DNA of 64,000 nt from Sphingomonas sp. 1F27F7B. Its GTDB lineage: Bacteria > Pseudomonadota > Alphaproteobacteria > Sphingomonadales > Sphingomonadaceae. Below are positions 24,353-31,922 of this stretch, piece after piece (the first letter of the stretch is position 1; each line of letters begins with the position of its first letter). The DNA is taken from positions 36,347 to 100,346 of the forward strand of contig NZ_SCMK01000019.1 of the NCBI RefSeq assembly GCF_005503355.1, in the 5' to 3' direction. The notes beneath the pieces were generated by a model that searched no databases, was not told where the DNA came from, and saw nothing but the letters and a program-made list of their open reading frames with translations. A program made the position numbers and the translations under genes.

Positions 24353-25699
24353 CTACGCCCGCACGACGTTGTCCGAAGCCACGCCGGCCCGTCCGCACGC
24401 GTTGCGGGTATCCAGCACTAGCTTTGCCGACGCCACGAGTGCGGCATAGTCCACCGCGTCGTGATCGGTGGCGATCAGCACCGCGTCATAGTCCGCGATC
24501 GCTGCTTCATCCCATGCCATTCCGCGTCGGAAGTTGAGCGTCGGGTGCTCCCGCGTGTTGTCGATCTGGGCGACGTGGGGATCGTGGAAATCGGCGGTGG
24601 CGCCGCGCGCCTCGATCATCTCCATCAGGCGGAGCGACGGGCTCTCGCGGATATCCTCGACATTTTTCTTGTAGGCGACGCCCAGCACCAGGATGCGCGC
24701 GCCGCGCAGGCCCCGGCCGAAGCGCGCGTCCATCGTGTCGGCCAGGACGCGGACGACGTGCTGCGGCATGTCCGCGTTGATCTGGCCGGCCAGCTCGATG
24801 AACTTGGTGTGCTGGTTGTACTCCCGCGCCTTCCAGGTGAGGTAGAAGGGATCGATCGGGATGCAATGGCCGCCAAGGCCCGGGCCCGGATAGAAGGGCA
24901 TGAAGCCGAACGGCTTGGACTTGGCCGCGTCGATCACTTCCCACACATCGATGTCCATCGCCGTGAAGATGAGCTTGAGCTCGTTGACCAGCGCGATGTT
25001 GACCGCACGGAACACGTTCTCGGTGATCTTCACCGCCTCCGCTGTCGCGGCGGACGAGACCTGGATCGCCTGGGGCACGATGTGGCGATAGACTGCCAGC
25101 GCCAGCTCGGCCGAGGCAGTGTCGTCCGCGCCGACCACTTTCGGGATCTTGGTGGTCGAATAGGTCGGGTTGCCGGGATCCTCGCGCTCGGGCGAATAGG
25201 CCAGGAAGAAGTCCTTGCCGGCGATCAGGCCGGTTTCCTCCAGGATCGGCTGCATCACTTCCCTGGTGGTGCCGGGATAAGTGGTCGATTCGAGGATGAC
25301 GAGCTGGCCGCGGCGCAGCGTCTTCGCGATCGCGCGGGTCGTGCTCTCGACATATTTCAGGTCGGGCTCGAGATGGCGGGTGAGCGGGGTGGGGACGCAG
25401 ATCAGCACTACGTCCGCCTCGCCCAGCCGGGCCAGGTCGGCCGTGGCCCGCAGTTTCTCGTTCGCGACGAGCGGTGCGATGCGGGCGGCGTCGATATGCT
25501 TGATATAGCTCTCGCCGGCTTCCAGCGCGTCGATCTTGGCCTGGTCGACGTCGAAGGCGAGGACGGGGCAGCCGGCCTCGCCAAAGGCCATGGCGAGCGG
25601 CAGGCCGACATAGCCCATGCCGATCACGCCGATGATCGCCGTGCCGTTCTCGATCCGCGCCTGAAGCTTGAGCCCGTGCGCGGGCCATTCGATGCTCAT
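24353..25699 (-). CDS. Nucleotide-sugar dehydrogenase, UDP-GlcNAc/GalNAc 6-dehydrogenase type (WbpA/TviB-like)
   Basis: 448 residues from the ATG at 25699 (MSIEWPAHG); an ATG 39 nt earlier is possible. GVIGMGYVGLPLAMAFGEAG is the NAD loop, ESTTYPGTTREV and NVFRAVNIALVNELK the linker region, GLGGHCIPIDPFYLTWKA holds the catalytic Cys, and VLGVAYKKNVEDIRESPS the C-terminal domain. The IPIDPFYLTWKA form is characteristic of UDP-GlcNAc/UDP-GalNAc dehydrogenases rather than WecC or Ugd. It sits 58 bp after an epimerase gene on the same strand, as in TviB/TviC-like pairs that make UDP-GalNAcA. Exact product not determined. Confidence 0.87.
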   Translation of the reverse strand: MSIEWPAHGLKLQARIENGTAIIGVIGMGYVGLPLAMAFGEAGCPVLAFDVDQAKIDALEAGESYIKHIDAARIAPLVANEKLRATADLARLGEADVVLICVPTPLTRHLEPDLKYVESTTRAIAKTLRRGQLVILESTTYPGTTREVMQPILEETGLIAGKDFFLAYSPEREDPGNPTYSTTKIPKVVGADDTASAELALAVYRHIVPQAIQVSSAATAEAVKITENVFRAVNIALVNELKLIFTAMDIDVWEVIDAAKSKPFGFMPFYPGPGLGGHCIPIDPFYLTWKAREYNQHTKFIELAGQINADMPQHVVRVLADTMDARFGRGLRGARILVLGVAYKKNVEDIRESPSLRLMEMIEARGATADFHDPHVAQIDNTREHPTLNFRRGMAWDEAAIADYDAVLIATDHDAVDYAALVASAKLVLDTRNACGRAGVASDNVVRA

Positions 25700-25757
25700 A
25701 GGAACCCTATCCCGGTGGAAATACGCTTTCGCGCGCATTCATGCCCCGGGAGGGGTT

Positions 25758-26756
25758 TCAGTTTCGATAATGCGCCAGATACCAATCGATGAATGCGGGA
25801 ACGCCCTCGCTCGGCGGGGTGGAGGGCGCATAGCCGGTCAGGGTCTTGAGCAGTGCCGAACTGGCCTCGGTCGCGGGCACGTCGCCCTGTTGCATCGGCA
25901 TGAAGTTCCTGATCGCCTGCTTGCCCAGTGCGCGCTCGATCTCGCCGATATAGTCCATCAGCTGGGTCTGCTGGCCCGCGCCGATGTTGACGGTGCGGAA
26001 GGGCGCGACGGGGGATAGGCTGTCGCCCTCGACCGGCGCCGTGCCGGGGACGGCTTCGGTGAGCTTGACGATCGCTTCCGCCAGGTCGTCGACATAGGTG
26101 AAGTCGCGGACCATCCGGCCGTTATTGTAGATGTCGATCGGCTCGCCGGCGAGAATGCCCCTGGTGAACTTGAACAGCGCCATGTCCGGCCGGCCCCATG
26201 GGCCATAGACCGTGAAGAAGCGGAAGAAGGTCGTCGGGATCTTGTAGAGATGCGCGTAGCTGTGTCCCATCAGCTCGGTCGCGCCCTTGGTGGCGGCGTA
26301 GAAGCTCAGCGGCGTGGCGGTGCGCTGCGTCTCGGTGAACGGCATGTCGGTGTTCGCGCCGTAAACCGAGCTGGTCGAAGCGGCGAGCAGGTGCCCGGTG
26401 GCGTGGCGGCGGGCGAGCTCGAGCACGTTGAACGTGCCGATCAGGTTGGCCGCGACATAGCTTTCGGGCGCGTCGATGGAGTGGCGCACGCCTGCCTGCG
26501 CGGCAAGATGAATCACCACGTCCGGCCGGAACTCGGCCCAGACGGCGCCAAAGGCCGCCATGTCGTCGATCGAGACGCGGGCTACCTTGAAATTGGGATG
26601 ATTCGACAGGACGTCGTTGCGCGCTTCCTTGAGCGCCGGGTCGTAATAGTCGCTGAAATTGTCGACACCGAGCACGGTTGCACCGCGCTGGAGCAGCTTG
26701 CTGGCGGTATGGAAACCGATGAAGCCGGCCGAGCCGGTGACGAGGACGCGGGTCAT
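25758..26756 (-). CDS. NAD-dependent sugar epimerase, UDP-glucuronate 4-epimerase-like
   Basis: 332 residues, extended SDR: VLVTGSAGFIGFHTA (NAD), VIHLAAQAGVRHSID, a Ser in STSSVYG and the catalytic Tyr-x3-Lys in SFYAATKGATE. RFFTVYGPWGRPDMALFKFT is the signature of UDP-glucuronate 4-epimerases, which make UDP-galacturonate. Upstream of the UDP-HexNAc dehydrogenase in one operon. UDP-GlcA from ugd is a plausible substrate. Confidence 0.9.
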   Translation of the reverse strand: MTRVLVTGSAGFIGFHTASKLLQRGATVLGVDNFSDYYDPALKEARNDVLSNHPNFKVARVSIDDMAAFGAVWAEFRPDVVIHLAAQAGVRHSIDAPESYVAANLIGTFNVLELARRHATGHLLAASTSSVYGANTDMPFTETQRTATPLSFYAATKGATELMGHSYAHLYKIPTTFFRFFTVYGPWGRPDMALFKFTRGILAGEPIDIYNNGRMVRDFTYVDDLAEAIVKLTEAVPGTAPVEGDSLSPVAPFRTVNIGAGQQTQLMDYIGEIERALGKQAIRNFMPMQQGDVPATEASSALLKTLTGYAPSTPPSEGVPAFIDWYLAHYRN

Positions 26757-26793
26757 GCGGTGCCCCGTGCCCCAAGGTCGTAGTCAAGTCCAG

Positions 26794-27549
26794 TCATCCG
26801 CACGCGGGGCAGCCGGGGTCCTTGGGCAGGGCGAGTGCGCGGAAACGGAAGGCGAGCGTGTCGACGAGGAGGAGCTTGCCGGCGGTATCCTCGCCGAAGG
26901 GGGCGATGGCGCGGACGACCTCCAGCGCGGCGAGGCTGCCCATCACCCCGGTGAGCGCGCCGAGCACGCCCTGTTCGGCACAGCTGATGCCGGGGCGGTC
27001 GGGATCCTGGCCGACGAAGCAGCGATAGCAGGGCCTGTCTGCCTCCCAGCCGCGGAACACGCCGAGCTGGCCTTCGAACTCCGATACCGCGGCCGAGACG
27101 AGCGGGATGCGGTGGCGAAGGCACGCATCGGCAACGGCGAGGCGTGTGGCGAAATTGTCGCAGCCGTCGAGGACGACGTCCGGATGGAACTCGGCGATCA
27201 GCGCGTCGGCATTGCGCGCGTCGATCCGTTGCCGGAAGCCGGTGAACGTCACTTCCGGGTTCAGCGCGGCGACCCGGGCGCGCGCGGCCTCCACCTTGGG
27301 GCGGTCCACGTCCGTGGTGGCGTAGAGCGTCTGGCGCTGGAGGTTGGAGAGCGAGACCTGGTCGTGGTCGATCGCGCCGAGCGTACCGATGCCGGCAGCC
27401 GCCAGATATTCGATCGCCGGAGAGCCGATTCCGCCCGCGCCGATCAGCAGCACCCGCGCGGCCTTCAGGCGCATCTGGCCACCGCCGCCGATCTCGCGCA
27501 GCACGATGTGGCGGGCGTAGCGTTCCAGCTCCGCGTCGGTGAAGTTCAT
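26794..27549 (-). CDS. ThiF/MoeB/HesA-family adenylyltransferase
   Basis: 251 residues from the ATG at 27549, which overlaps the previous stop by 4 nt. It begins ERYARHIVLREIGGGGQ (MoeB style), has the nucleotide loop VLLIGAGGIGSP, the catalytic cysteine in GISCAEQGVLG and a structural zinc site from CYRC and CPAC. Family members adenylate the C-terminal glycine of MoaD or ThiS for molybdopterin or thiamine sulfur transfer. No rhodanese domain is attached. Which carrier it serves cannot be told; no moa or thi genes are nearby. Confidence 0.9.
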   Translation of the reverse strand: MNFTDAELERYARHIVLREIGGGGQMRLKAARVLLIGAGGIGSPAIEYLAAAGIGTLGAIDHDQVSLSNLQRQTLYATTDVDRPKVEAARARVAALNPEVTFTGFRQRIDARNADALIAEFHPDVVLDGCDNFATRLAVADACLRHRIPLVSAAVSEFEGQLGVFRGWEADRPCYRCFVGQDPDRPGISCAEQGVLGALTGVMGSLAALEVVRAIAPFGEDTAGKLLLVDTLAFRFRALALPKDPGCPACG

Positions 27550-27911
27550 TGCGGCAGAGTGAAGGTGAGCGTCGTGCGATACCATTGCTCGCTCGCGCCG
27601 GGACGCGGGAGGAGATTGCCGCGGGCAAAGCCCGCCGCGAGCGCCGCCGCATATTGCTCGACCGAGGGGCAGGCGATCGCGCGCGGCACGGTGGTGCGGA
27701 TGGCGCCATTCTCGTCGACCAGTACCGCGATCGAGACTTCCACGGTACCGGGCTTGGCCGTGGTGCATTTGCGCAGCTTCACTTCGCGCTGGACGAAGCC
27801 CTGCATGTCCGGCGTGAGAACCGGAGGCGTGCGCCAGGGCAGGGGCGGCAGCGCGTCCCAGTCGATCGGCGCTGCCTGGAGCGCCGCTGCAAGAAGAACC
27901 GATCCGATCAC
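27546..27911 (-). CDS. Small exported protein with TonB C-terminal-like fold
   Basis: 121 residues. A short N-terminal hydrophobic stretch (MIGSVLLAAALQAAP) acts as signal. The rest resembles a TonB C-terminal domain: VEVSIAVLVDENGAIRTT followed by CPSVEQYAAALAAGF and a final strand YRTTLTFTLP, with a Cys pair (KCTTA, ACPS). It overlaps both dut and the ThiF-like gene by 4 nt. Function unknown; annotated relatives are usually just energy transducer TonB-like. Confidence 0.65.
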   Translation of the reverse strand: MIGSVLLAAALQAAPIDWDALPPLPWRTPPVLTPDMQGFVQREVKLRKCTTAKPGTVEVSIAVLVDENGAIRTTVPRAIACPSVEQYAAALAAGFARGNLLPRPGASEQWYRTTLTFTLPQ

Positions 27912-28354
27912 GTGCCCGTCGATCCGAAGCCCCCGATCCCGCGCGCCGTTTCGTCGAGCGTCCCCACCTCCTCGAGCTCCGCGCGCTGGACCGGCGCGGG
28001 CACGAGCTGTGCGATACGGTCTCCGCGCGCGACGGTGAACGCGGCGTCACCAAGATTGGCGAGGATCACCTTAACCTCGCCGCGATAGTCGCTGTCGATG
28101 GTGCCGGGCGTGTTGAGACAGGTGACGCCGTGCTTGAGCGCCAGGCCGGAGCGCGGCCGGACCTGGACTTCATAGCCGGGCGGGATCGCCATCGCGAAGC
28201 CGGTCGCCACGGCGTGGCGCGCGCCGGGGGCCAGCACCACGTCCTCGGCCGCGACTACGTCCATGCCCGCCGCGCCCGCCGTCGCATAGGCGGGAAGCGG
28301 CAGTTCCTCTCCATGCGGCAGGCGCTGGAGAGCGATACGGATCGGAGCGAGCAT
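27908..28354 (-). CDS. dut: Deoxyuridine 5'-triphosphate nucleotidohydrolase
   Basis: 148 residues from the ATG at 28354. All five trimeric dUTPase motifs are present: ATAGAAGMDV, RPRSGLALKHG, GTIDSDYRGE, RGDRIAQLV and the C-terminal GIGGFGSTG that closes over the active site. It removes dUTP and supplies dUMP. Coupled to the hydrolase lipoprotein gene upstream (1-nt overlap) and part of the conserved coaBC-dut neighbourhood. Confidence 0.96.
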   Translation of the reverse strand: MLAPIRIALQRLPHGEELPLPAYATAGAAGMDVVAAEDVVLAPGARHAVATGFAMAIPPGYEVQVRPRSGLALKHGVTCLNTPGTIDSDYRGEVKVILANLGDAAFTVARGDRIAQLVPAPVQRAELEEVGTLDETARGIGGFGSTGT

Positions 28355-29163
28355 CAGGACTTTCCTGGAAGGGCAGCAGCGAGGCGCTGGAGCGCGGAGA
28401 TTACTTCGGGATCGCCGAGCAGCTCGTGGCCCCTGCCGGGGACAATGCGGAAATCGGTGGCGATTCCGCGCAAGGACAAAGCTTCGGCATAGAGTCGCGA
28501 AAAGCGGAGCGGCGTGGTCTTGTCGTCGGCGCCCACCAGCACCGCGGCGCGCAGGCTCGGCGGAATGCCGCCGACGAGCTTGACCGGATCGAGGCTGTCG
28601 ACCGGCGCATCCCAGAGCGGCGTCGGCGCGACGGTCTTCATGTGCTTGCGCCATTCGGGCAGCGCGCAGGGGCAGGAGACCAGGACGATGCCGTCGACCA
28701 GGTGCGGCCAGGTGGCGGCCAGGTCCGCCGCGATCGCCGCGCCGCCCGAATGGCCGACCAGCACGGTGCGGGCATGGCCGTAGCGGCGCTGGAGGTGACG
28801 GATCGTCTCCGCAACTGCGGCGATGCGATCGGGGGTGTAATTGTCGCCGGTGGTCTGGCCGCGCGCGCCCGGCGAGCGATGGCCCTGGGGGTCCTCATAG
28901 CCGGGACGGAGCAGGGCGACCGCGATGCTGTGCGGCACTGCCTCGGCGGCCGCGCGGGCGAACGCATATTGATAGTCGGGCTTGGCGACGGGTGCATCGC
29001 CGTGCAGGACGACGATCAGCGTGCGGACCTGGCGCGCCGGCGTGTTGCCGAAGCTCTGGGTATAGAGGCCGTTCGCCGGCGCGGGAGGCTCGCCCGGGCT
29101 CGTCGGCGGCGCGCAGGCGGCAAGGCCCGCGCCGAGCAGCAGCAGTGCGAAGCTAGAGCGCAT
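28354..29163 (-). CDS. Alpha/beta-hydrolase lipoprotein
   Basis: 269 residues from the ATG at 29163, chosen because it starts a lipoprotein signal (FALLLLGAGLAAC, lipobox LAAC). The nucleophile elbow VLVGHSGGAAIAADLA (Ser), a late acidic position near VLVGADDKTTP and the final His in VPGRGHELLG make a plausible triad; LIVVLHGDAP provides the oxyanion region. Substrate unknown. It overlaps the end of coaBC by 11 nt. Confidence 0.82.
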   Translation of the reverse strand: MRSSFALLLLGAGLAACAPPTSPGEPPAPANGLYTQSFGNTPARQVRTLIVVLHGDAPVAKPDYQYAFARAAAEAVPHSIAVALLRPGYEDPQGHRSPGARGQTTGDNYTPDRIAAVAETIRHLQRRYGHARTVLVGHSGGAAIAADLAATWPHLVDGIVLVSCPCALPEWRKHMKTVAPTPLWDAPVDSLDPVKLVGGIPPSLRAAVLVGADDKTTPLRFSRLYAEALSLRGIATDFRIVPGRGHELLGDPEVISALQRLAAALPGKS

Positions 29164-30340
29164 CGGCGATACGCTGCGCAAGCCGGCGGGCGACTTCGTC
29201 CTTGGGCAGTCTTTCCCAATGTTCGACACCGTCGGCGGTGACGAGATGGATGGCATTGGCTTCACCGCCCATCACATCGCCCGAAACATCGTTGGCGACA
29301 ATCCAGTCCGCGCCCTTGCGGGCGCGTTTCGCGGTGGCATGTTCGACGACCCGCTCCGTTTCCGCGGCGAATCCCACGACCAGGCCCGGCCGGCGCGGGC
29401 TGGCGGCGAGGATGGCGAGGATGTCGGGGTTCTCGGAGAGCTGGAGGCGGGGCGGGGCGCCGCCTTCCTTCTTGATCTTCTGCGCGGCCGCCTCGGCGCG
29501 CCAGTCCCCTACGGCGGCGACCATCACTGCGGCGTCGGCGGGCAATGCCCGGGCGACGGCATTGGCCATCTCCTGCGCGGTCTCGACGTCGATGCGCGTG
29601 ACGCCCGGCGGCGTAGCCAGCGCGACGGGTCCGGAAACGAGCGTGACCTGCGCGCCCAGCGCGGCGAGCGCGCCGGCAATGGCATAGCCCTGTTTCCCCG
29701 AAGAGCGATTGGCGATGTAGCGCACCGGATCGATCGGCTCGTGCGTGGGACCGGCAGTGACGAGGACATGCTTGCCGGCAAGCGGGCGGGCGGCGCCGGG
29801 GCCCGGATCCGACGCGCTCTGGATGGCGCGCAGGATGGCCTCGGGCTCGGGGAGGCGGCCGGGGCCATATTCGCCGCAAGCCATCGGCCCCTCATCGGGC
29901 TCGAGCACGGTCACGCCGTCGCCGCGCAGGGTGGCGACGTTGCGGCGCGTGGCGGCGTGCTGCCACATCCGCACGTTCATCGCCGGGGCCGCGAGCACGG
30001 GCTTGTCGGTGGCGAGCAGCAGCGTGGTGGCGAGATCGTCGGCGATGCCGGCCGCCATCTTCGCCATCAGGTCGGCAGTGGCGGGCGCGAGCACGACCAG
30101 ATCCGCCTCGCGGCTGAGCTGGATATGGCCCATCTCGGCTTCGTCCTTCAGGTCCCAGAGCGTGGTGTAGACTTGGTTCTCGCTGAGCGCCGCCAGCGTC
30201 ATCGGCGTGACGAAATGCTGCCCGCCGGCGGTGAGCACGCACTTCACTTCGATGCCGGCCTTGCGGCACAGCCGGATCAGCTCGCAGGCCTTGTAGGCGG
30301 CGATGCCGCCGCCGACGATCAGGAGGATGCGCTTGATCAT
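29153..30340 (-). CDS. coaBC: Bifunctional phosphopantothenoylcysteine decarboxylase / phosphopantothenate-cysteine ligase
   Basis: 395 residues from the ATG at 30340 (MIKRILLIVGGGIAAYKACE). The N-terminal flavin decarboxylase has the active-site PAMNVRMWQHAAT and ACGEYGPGRLPEP; the C-terminal synthetase begins HVLVTAGPTHEPIDPVRYI and includes NRSSGKQGYAIA and KIKKEGGAPPRLQL. The two steps convert phosphopantothenate to phosphopantetheine for coenzyme A. Overlaps the preceding membrane-protein gene by 4 nt. Confidence 0.95.
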   Translation of the reverse strand: MIKRILLIVGGGIAAYKACELIRLCRKAGIEVKCVLTAGGQHFVTPMTLAALSENQVYTTLWDLKDEAEMGHIQLSREADLVVLAPATADLMAKMAAGIADDLATTLLLATDKPVLAAPAMNVRMWQHAATRRNVATLRGDGVTVLEPDEGPMACGEYGPGRLPEPEAILRAIQSASDPGPGAARPLAGKHVLVTAGPTHEPIDPVRYIANRSSGKQGYAIAGALAALGAQVTLVSGPVALATPPGVTRIDVETAQEMANAVARALPADAAVMVAAVGDWRAEAAAQKIKKEGGAPPRLQLSENPDILAILAASPRRPGLVVGFAAETERVVEHATAKRARKGADWIVANDVSGDVMGGEANAIHLVTADGVEHWERLPKDEVARRLAQRIADAL

Positions 30341-30810
30341 TGGTGCCAGGCTCCACGGCGGACGCGATAGATGGCAAGGGTGCCGAGAATCCCGAAAGTA
30401 TAGAAGCACATACTGGGCGCGACAGTCTGCAGGGTGTCGATCTTGTCGCAGCGATTGAAGCAATCGCCGAAGTTGGACAGGCCCCAGATGACCAAGGCGG
30501 CGGGGGCGTTCGCGAAGAGCCCGGCAAGCAGCCAGGCGGCAGGTGGCTTCGGGCTGCGAGCGTCAGCCAGGGTCATGATTGTGATGACGAGGAAACAGGT
30601 AACGCCGATTCCCGCCGCAAAATATGGCGCGGCGTAGAGAGTCATCATGAGCGTGTCGCCACCCCCGCCTGCGGGGGGATTGGAATTGGATATCGCGCTT
30701 ATCCAGAGCAGTAGCGCCGTCAGGGTGAGCCCAAGCGTCACAAGCGTGCCGGCCAGCCATGCCAGCAGCCAGCTTCCCTGTCTGGGCGTGCCAAGGGTCT
30801 CGCGGCTCAT
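30337..30810 (-). CDS. Hypothetical four-segment membrane protein
   Basis: 157 residues from the ATG at 30810 (MSRETLGTPRQGSW). Four hydrophobic segments are visible: WLAGTLVTLGLTLTALLLWI, then AAGIGVTCFLVITIMTLA, LLAGLFANAPAALVIWGL and CFYTFGILGTLAIY. A cysteine pair sits in FGDCFNRCDKID between the last two. No family recognised. It overlaps both neighbours by 4 nt, so it is translated in step with coaBC. Confidence 0.7.
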   Translation of the reverse strand: MSRETLGTPRQGSWLLAWLAGTLVTLGLTLTALLLWISAISNSNPPAGGGGDTLMMTLYAAPYFAAGIGVTCFLVITIMTLADARSPKPPAAWLLAGLFANAPAALVIWGLSNFGDCFNRCDKIDTLQTVAPSMCFYTFGILGTLAIYRVRRGAWHQ

Positions 30811-31922
30811 CGGACCACCTTTGTCACGGTGATCCTGCGCCTGTCGAGCGCCTGGCGGAACAGGTCGCGCAGGGCATCGGGCACGAAGGCGAGGCCGATC
30901 AGCGAGAGCGGGGCGACCATCAGCGCCCAATAGAAGGTATCGGGCCGCGCGAACAGGGCGATCGCCAGTCCGAAGGCGGCGAGCGTGGCGGCGACCCGGG
31001 CCGCGGCCTGGTCCCTCCAGCCGATCCAGCCGAACAGCGCCAGCGTGAAGAGCGGTGCGCCCAGCGCCATCGGGAGGAGCCGGAGCGCCGTGGAGAGCGC
31101 CACCGACTTGGCGAAGAAGCCATAGCCGTGCAGCCCCGCCCAGCCGGGCGAGGCGGGATCGGAAGCCGTGGTGACCTGGCCGACCGCCCAGGCATGGAAG
31201 CCGAGCGCGACGGCGAAGCAGGCGAGCGCCACGCCCCAGGCCAGGGCCTCCCGCTTCTGGCCTTCGAACCAGGCGGCGGCGAGCATGACGAGCGCGAACA
31301 GCGCGGCGGTCTCGCGGATCAGCATGGCGAGCAGCGCGATCGCCACTGCCTCGATCCAGCGGCCCTGCCGGCGGATGCCCAGCGAGAGCGTGACGAGCAG
31401 CCCCGCCCAGATTTCGTGGAACGCCCAGAGATCGGGCCGGAGAAAGGCCATCAGCCCGGCAGCGAGCAGGGCGAGGCCGATCGCCACCGGCGGCCAGCGG
31501 GTCATCCCGCCGCGCAGCCGCATGCCCCAGACGGCGAAGACCGAAGCGACGAGCAGATAGAGCAGGCCCAGCGTCACCAGTCGGGGAAGGTGGGCCTCGA
31601 CCATTGCCAGGCCGGGCAGGCGGAATGTGGCGAAGGGGCGCAGCGGATAATTGCCGGCCCGCAGCGCATCGGCGGCGACTTCGTAATAGCCGCCGCCATG
31701 GCGGACGCCCGCGACGATGCTCTCATAGAGCACCACATCGCTCTGGTCGTCGGCGCGGTTGGCGGGGTCGCCGCTGACCGGGGGCGGGCCGACGGTGACG
31801 AGGGCGGTCAGCGAAAGCAGCAGGAACAGGCCGAGCAGGGCGAGCGCGACACGGGCGTGCGCGCGGCCGAGCGCGGCGAAGCGCGTCGGCCCGGCCAGCC
31901 AGCGGATCGCCGGCAGTTTCAC
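30807..31922 (-). CDS. Polytopic membrane protein, possible glycosyltransferase-like (unknown)
   Basis: 371 residues from a GTG at 31922 that overlaps the ubiB stop (GTGA). Around nine to ten membrane segments. The first loop has acidic pairs in SGDPANRADDQSDVVLYES and YYEVAADALRAGNYPL, which recalls the acidic first loop of GT-C membrane glycosyltransferases, followed by a conserved RPFATFRLPGLA. I cannot name a substrate. In the ubiB-coaBC chain, so probably expressed constitutively. Confidence 0.65.
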   Translation of the reverse strand: MKLPAIRWLAGPTRFAALGRAHARVALALLGLFLLLSLTALVTVGPPPVSGDPANRADDQSDVVLYESIVAGVRHGGGYYEVAADALRAGNYPLRPFATFRLPGLAMVEAHLPRLVTLGLLYLLVASVFAVWGMRLRGGMTRWPPVAIGLALLAAGLMAFLRPDLWAFHEIWAGLLVTLSLGIRRQGRWIEAVAIALLAMLIRETAALFALVMLAAAWFEGQKREALAWGVALACFAVALGFHAWAVGQVTTASDPASPGWAGLHGYGFFAKSVALSTALRLLPMALGAPLFTLALFGWIGWRDQAAARVAATLAAFGLAIALFARPDTFYWALMVAPLSLIGLAFVPDALRDLFRQALDRRRITVTKVVR

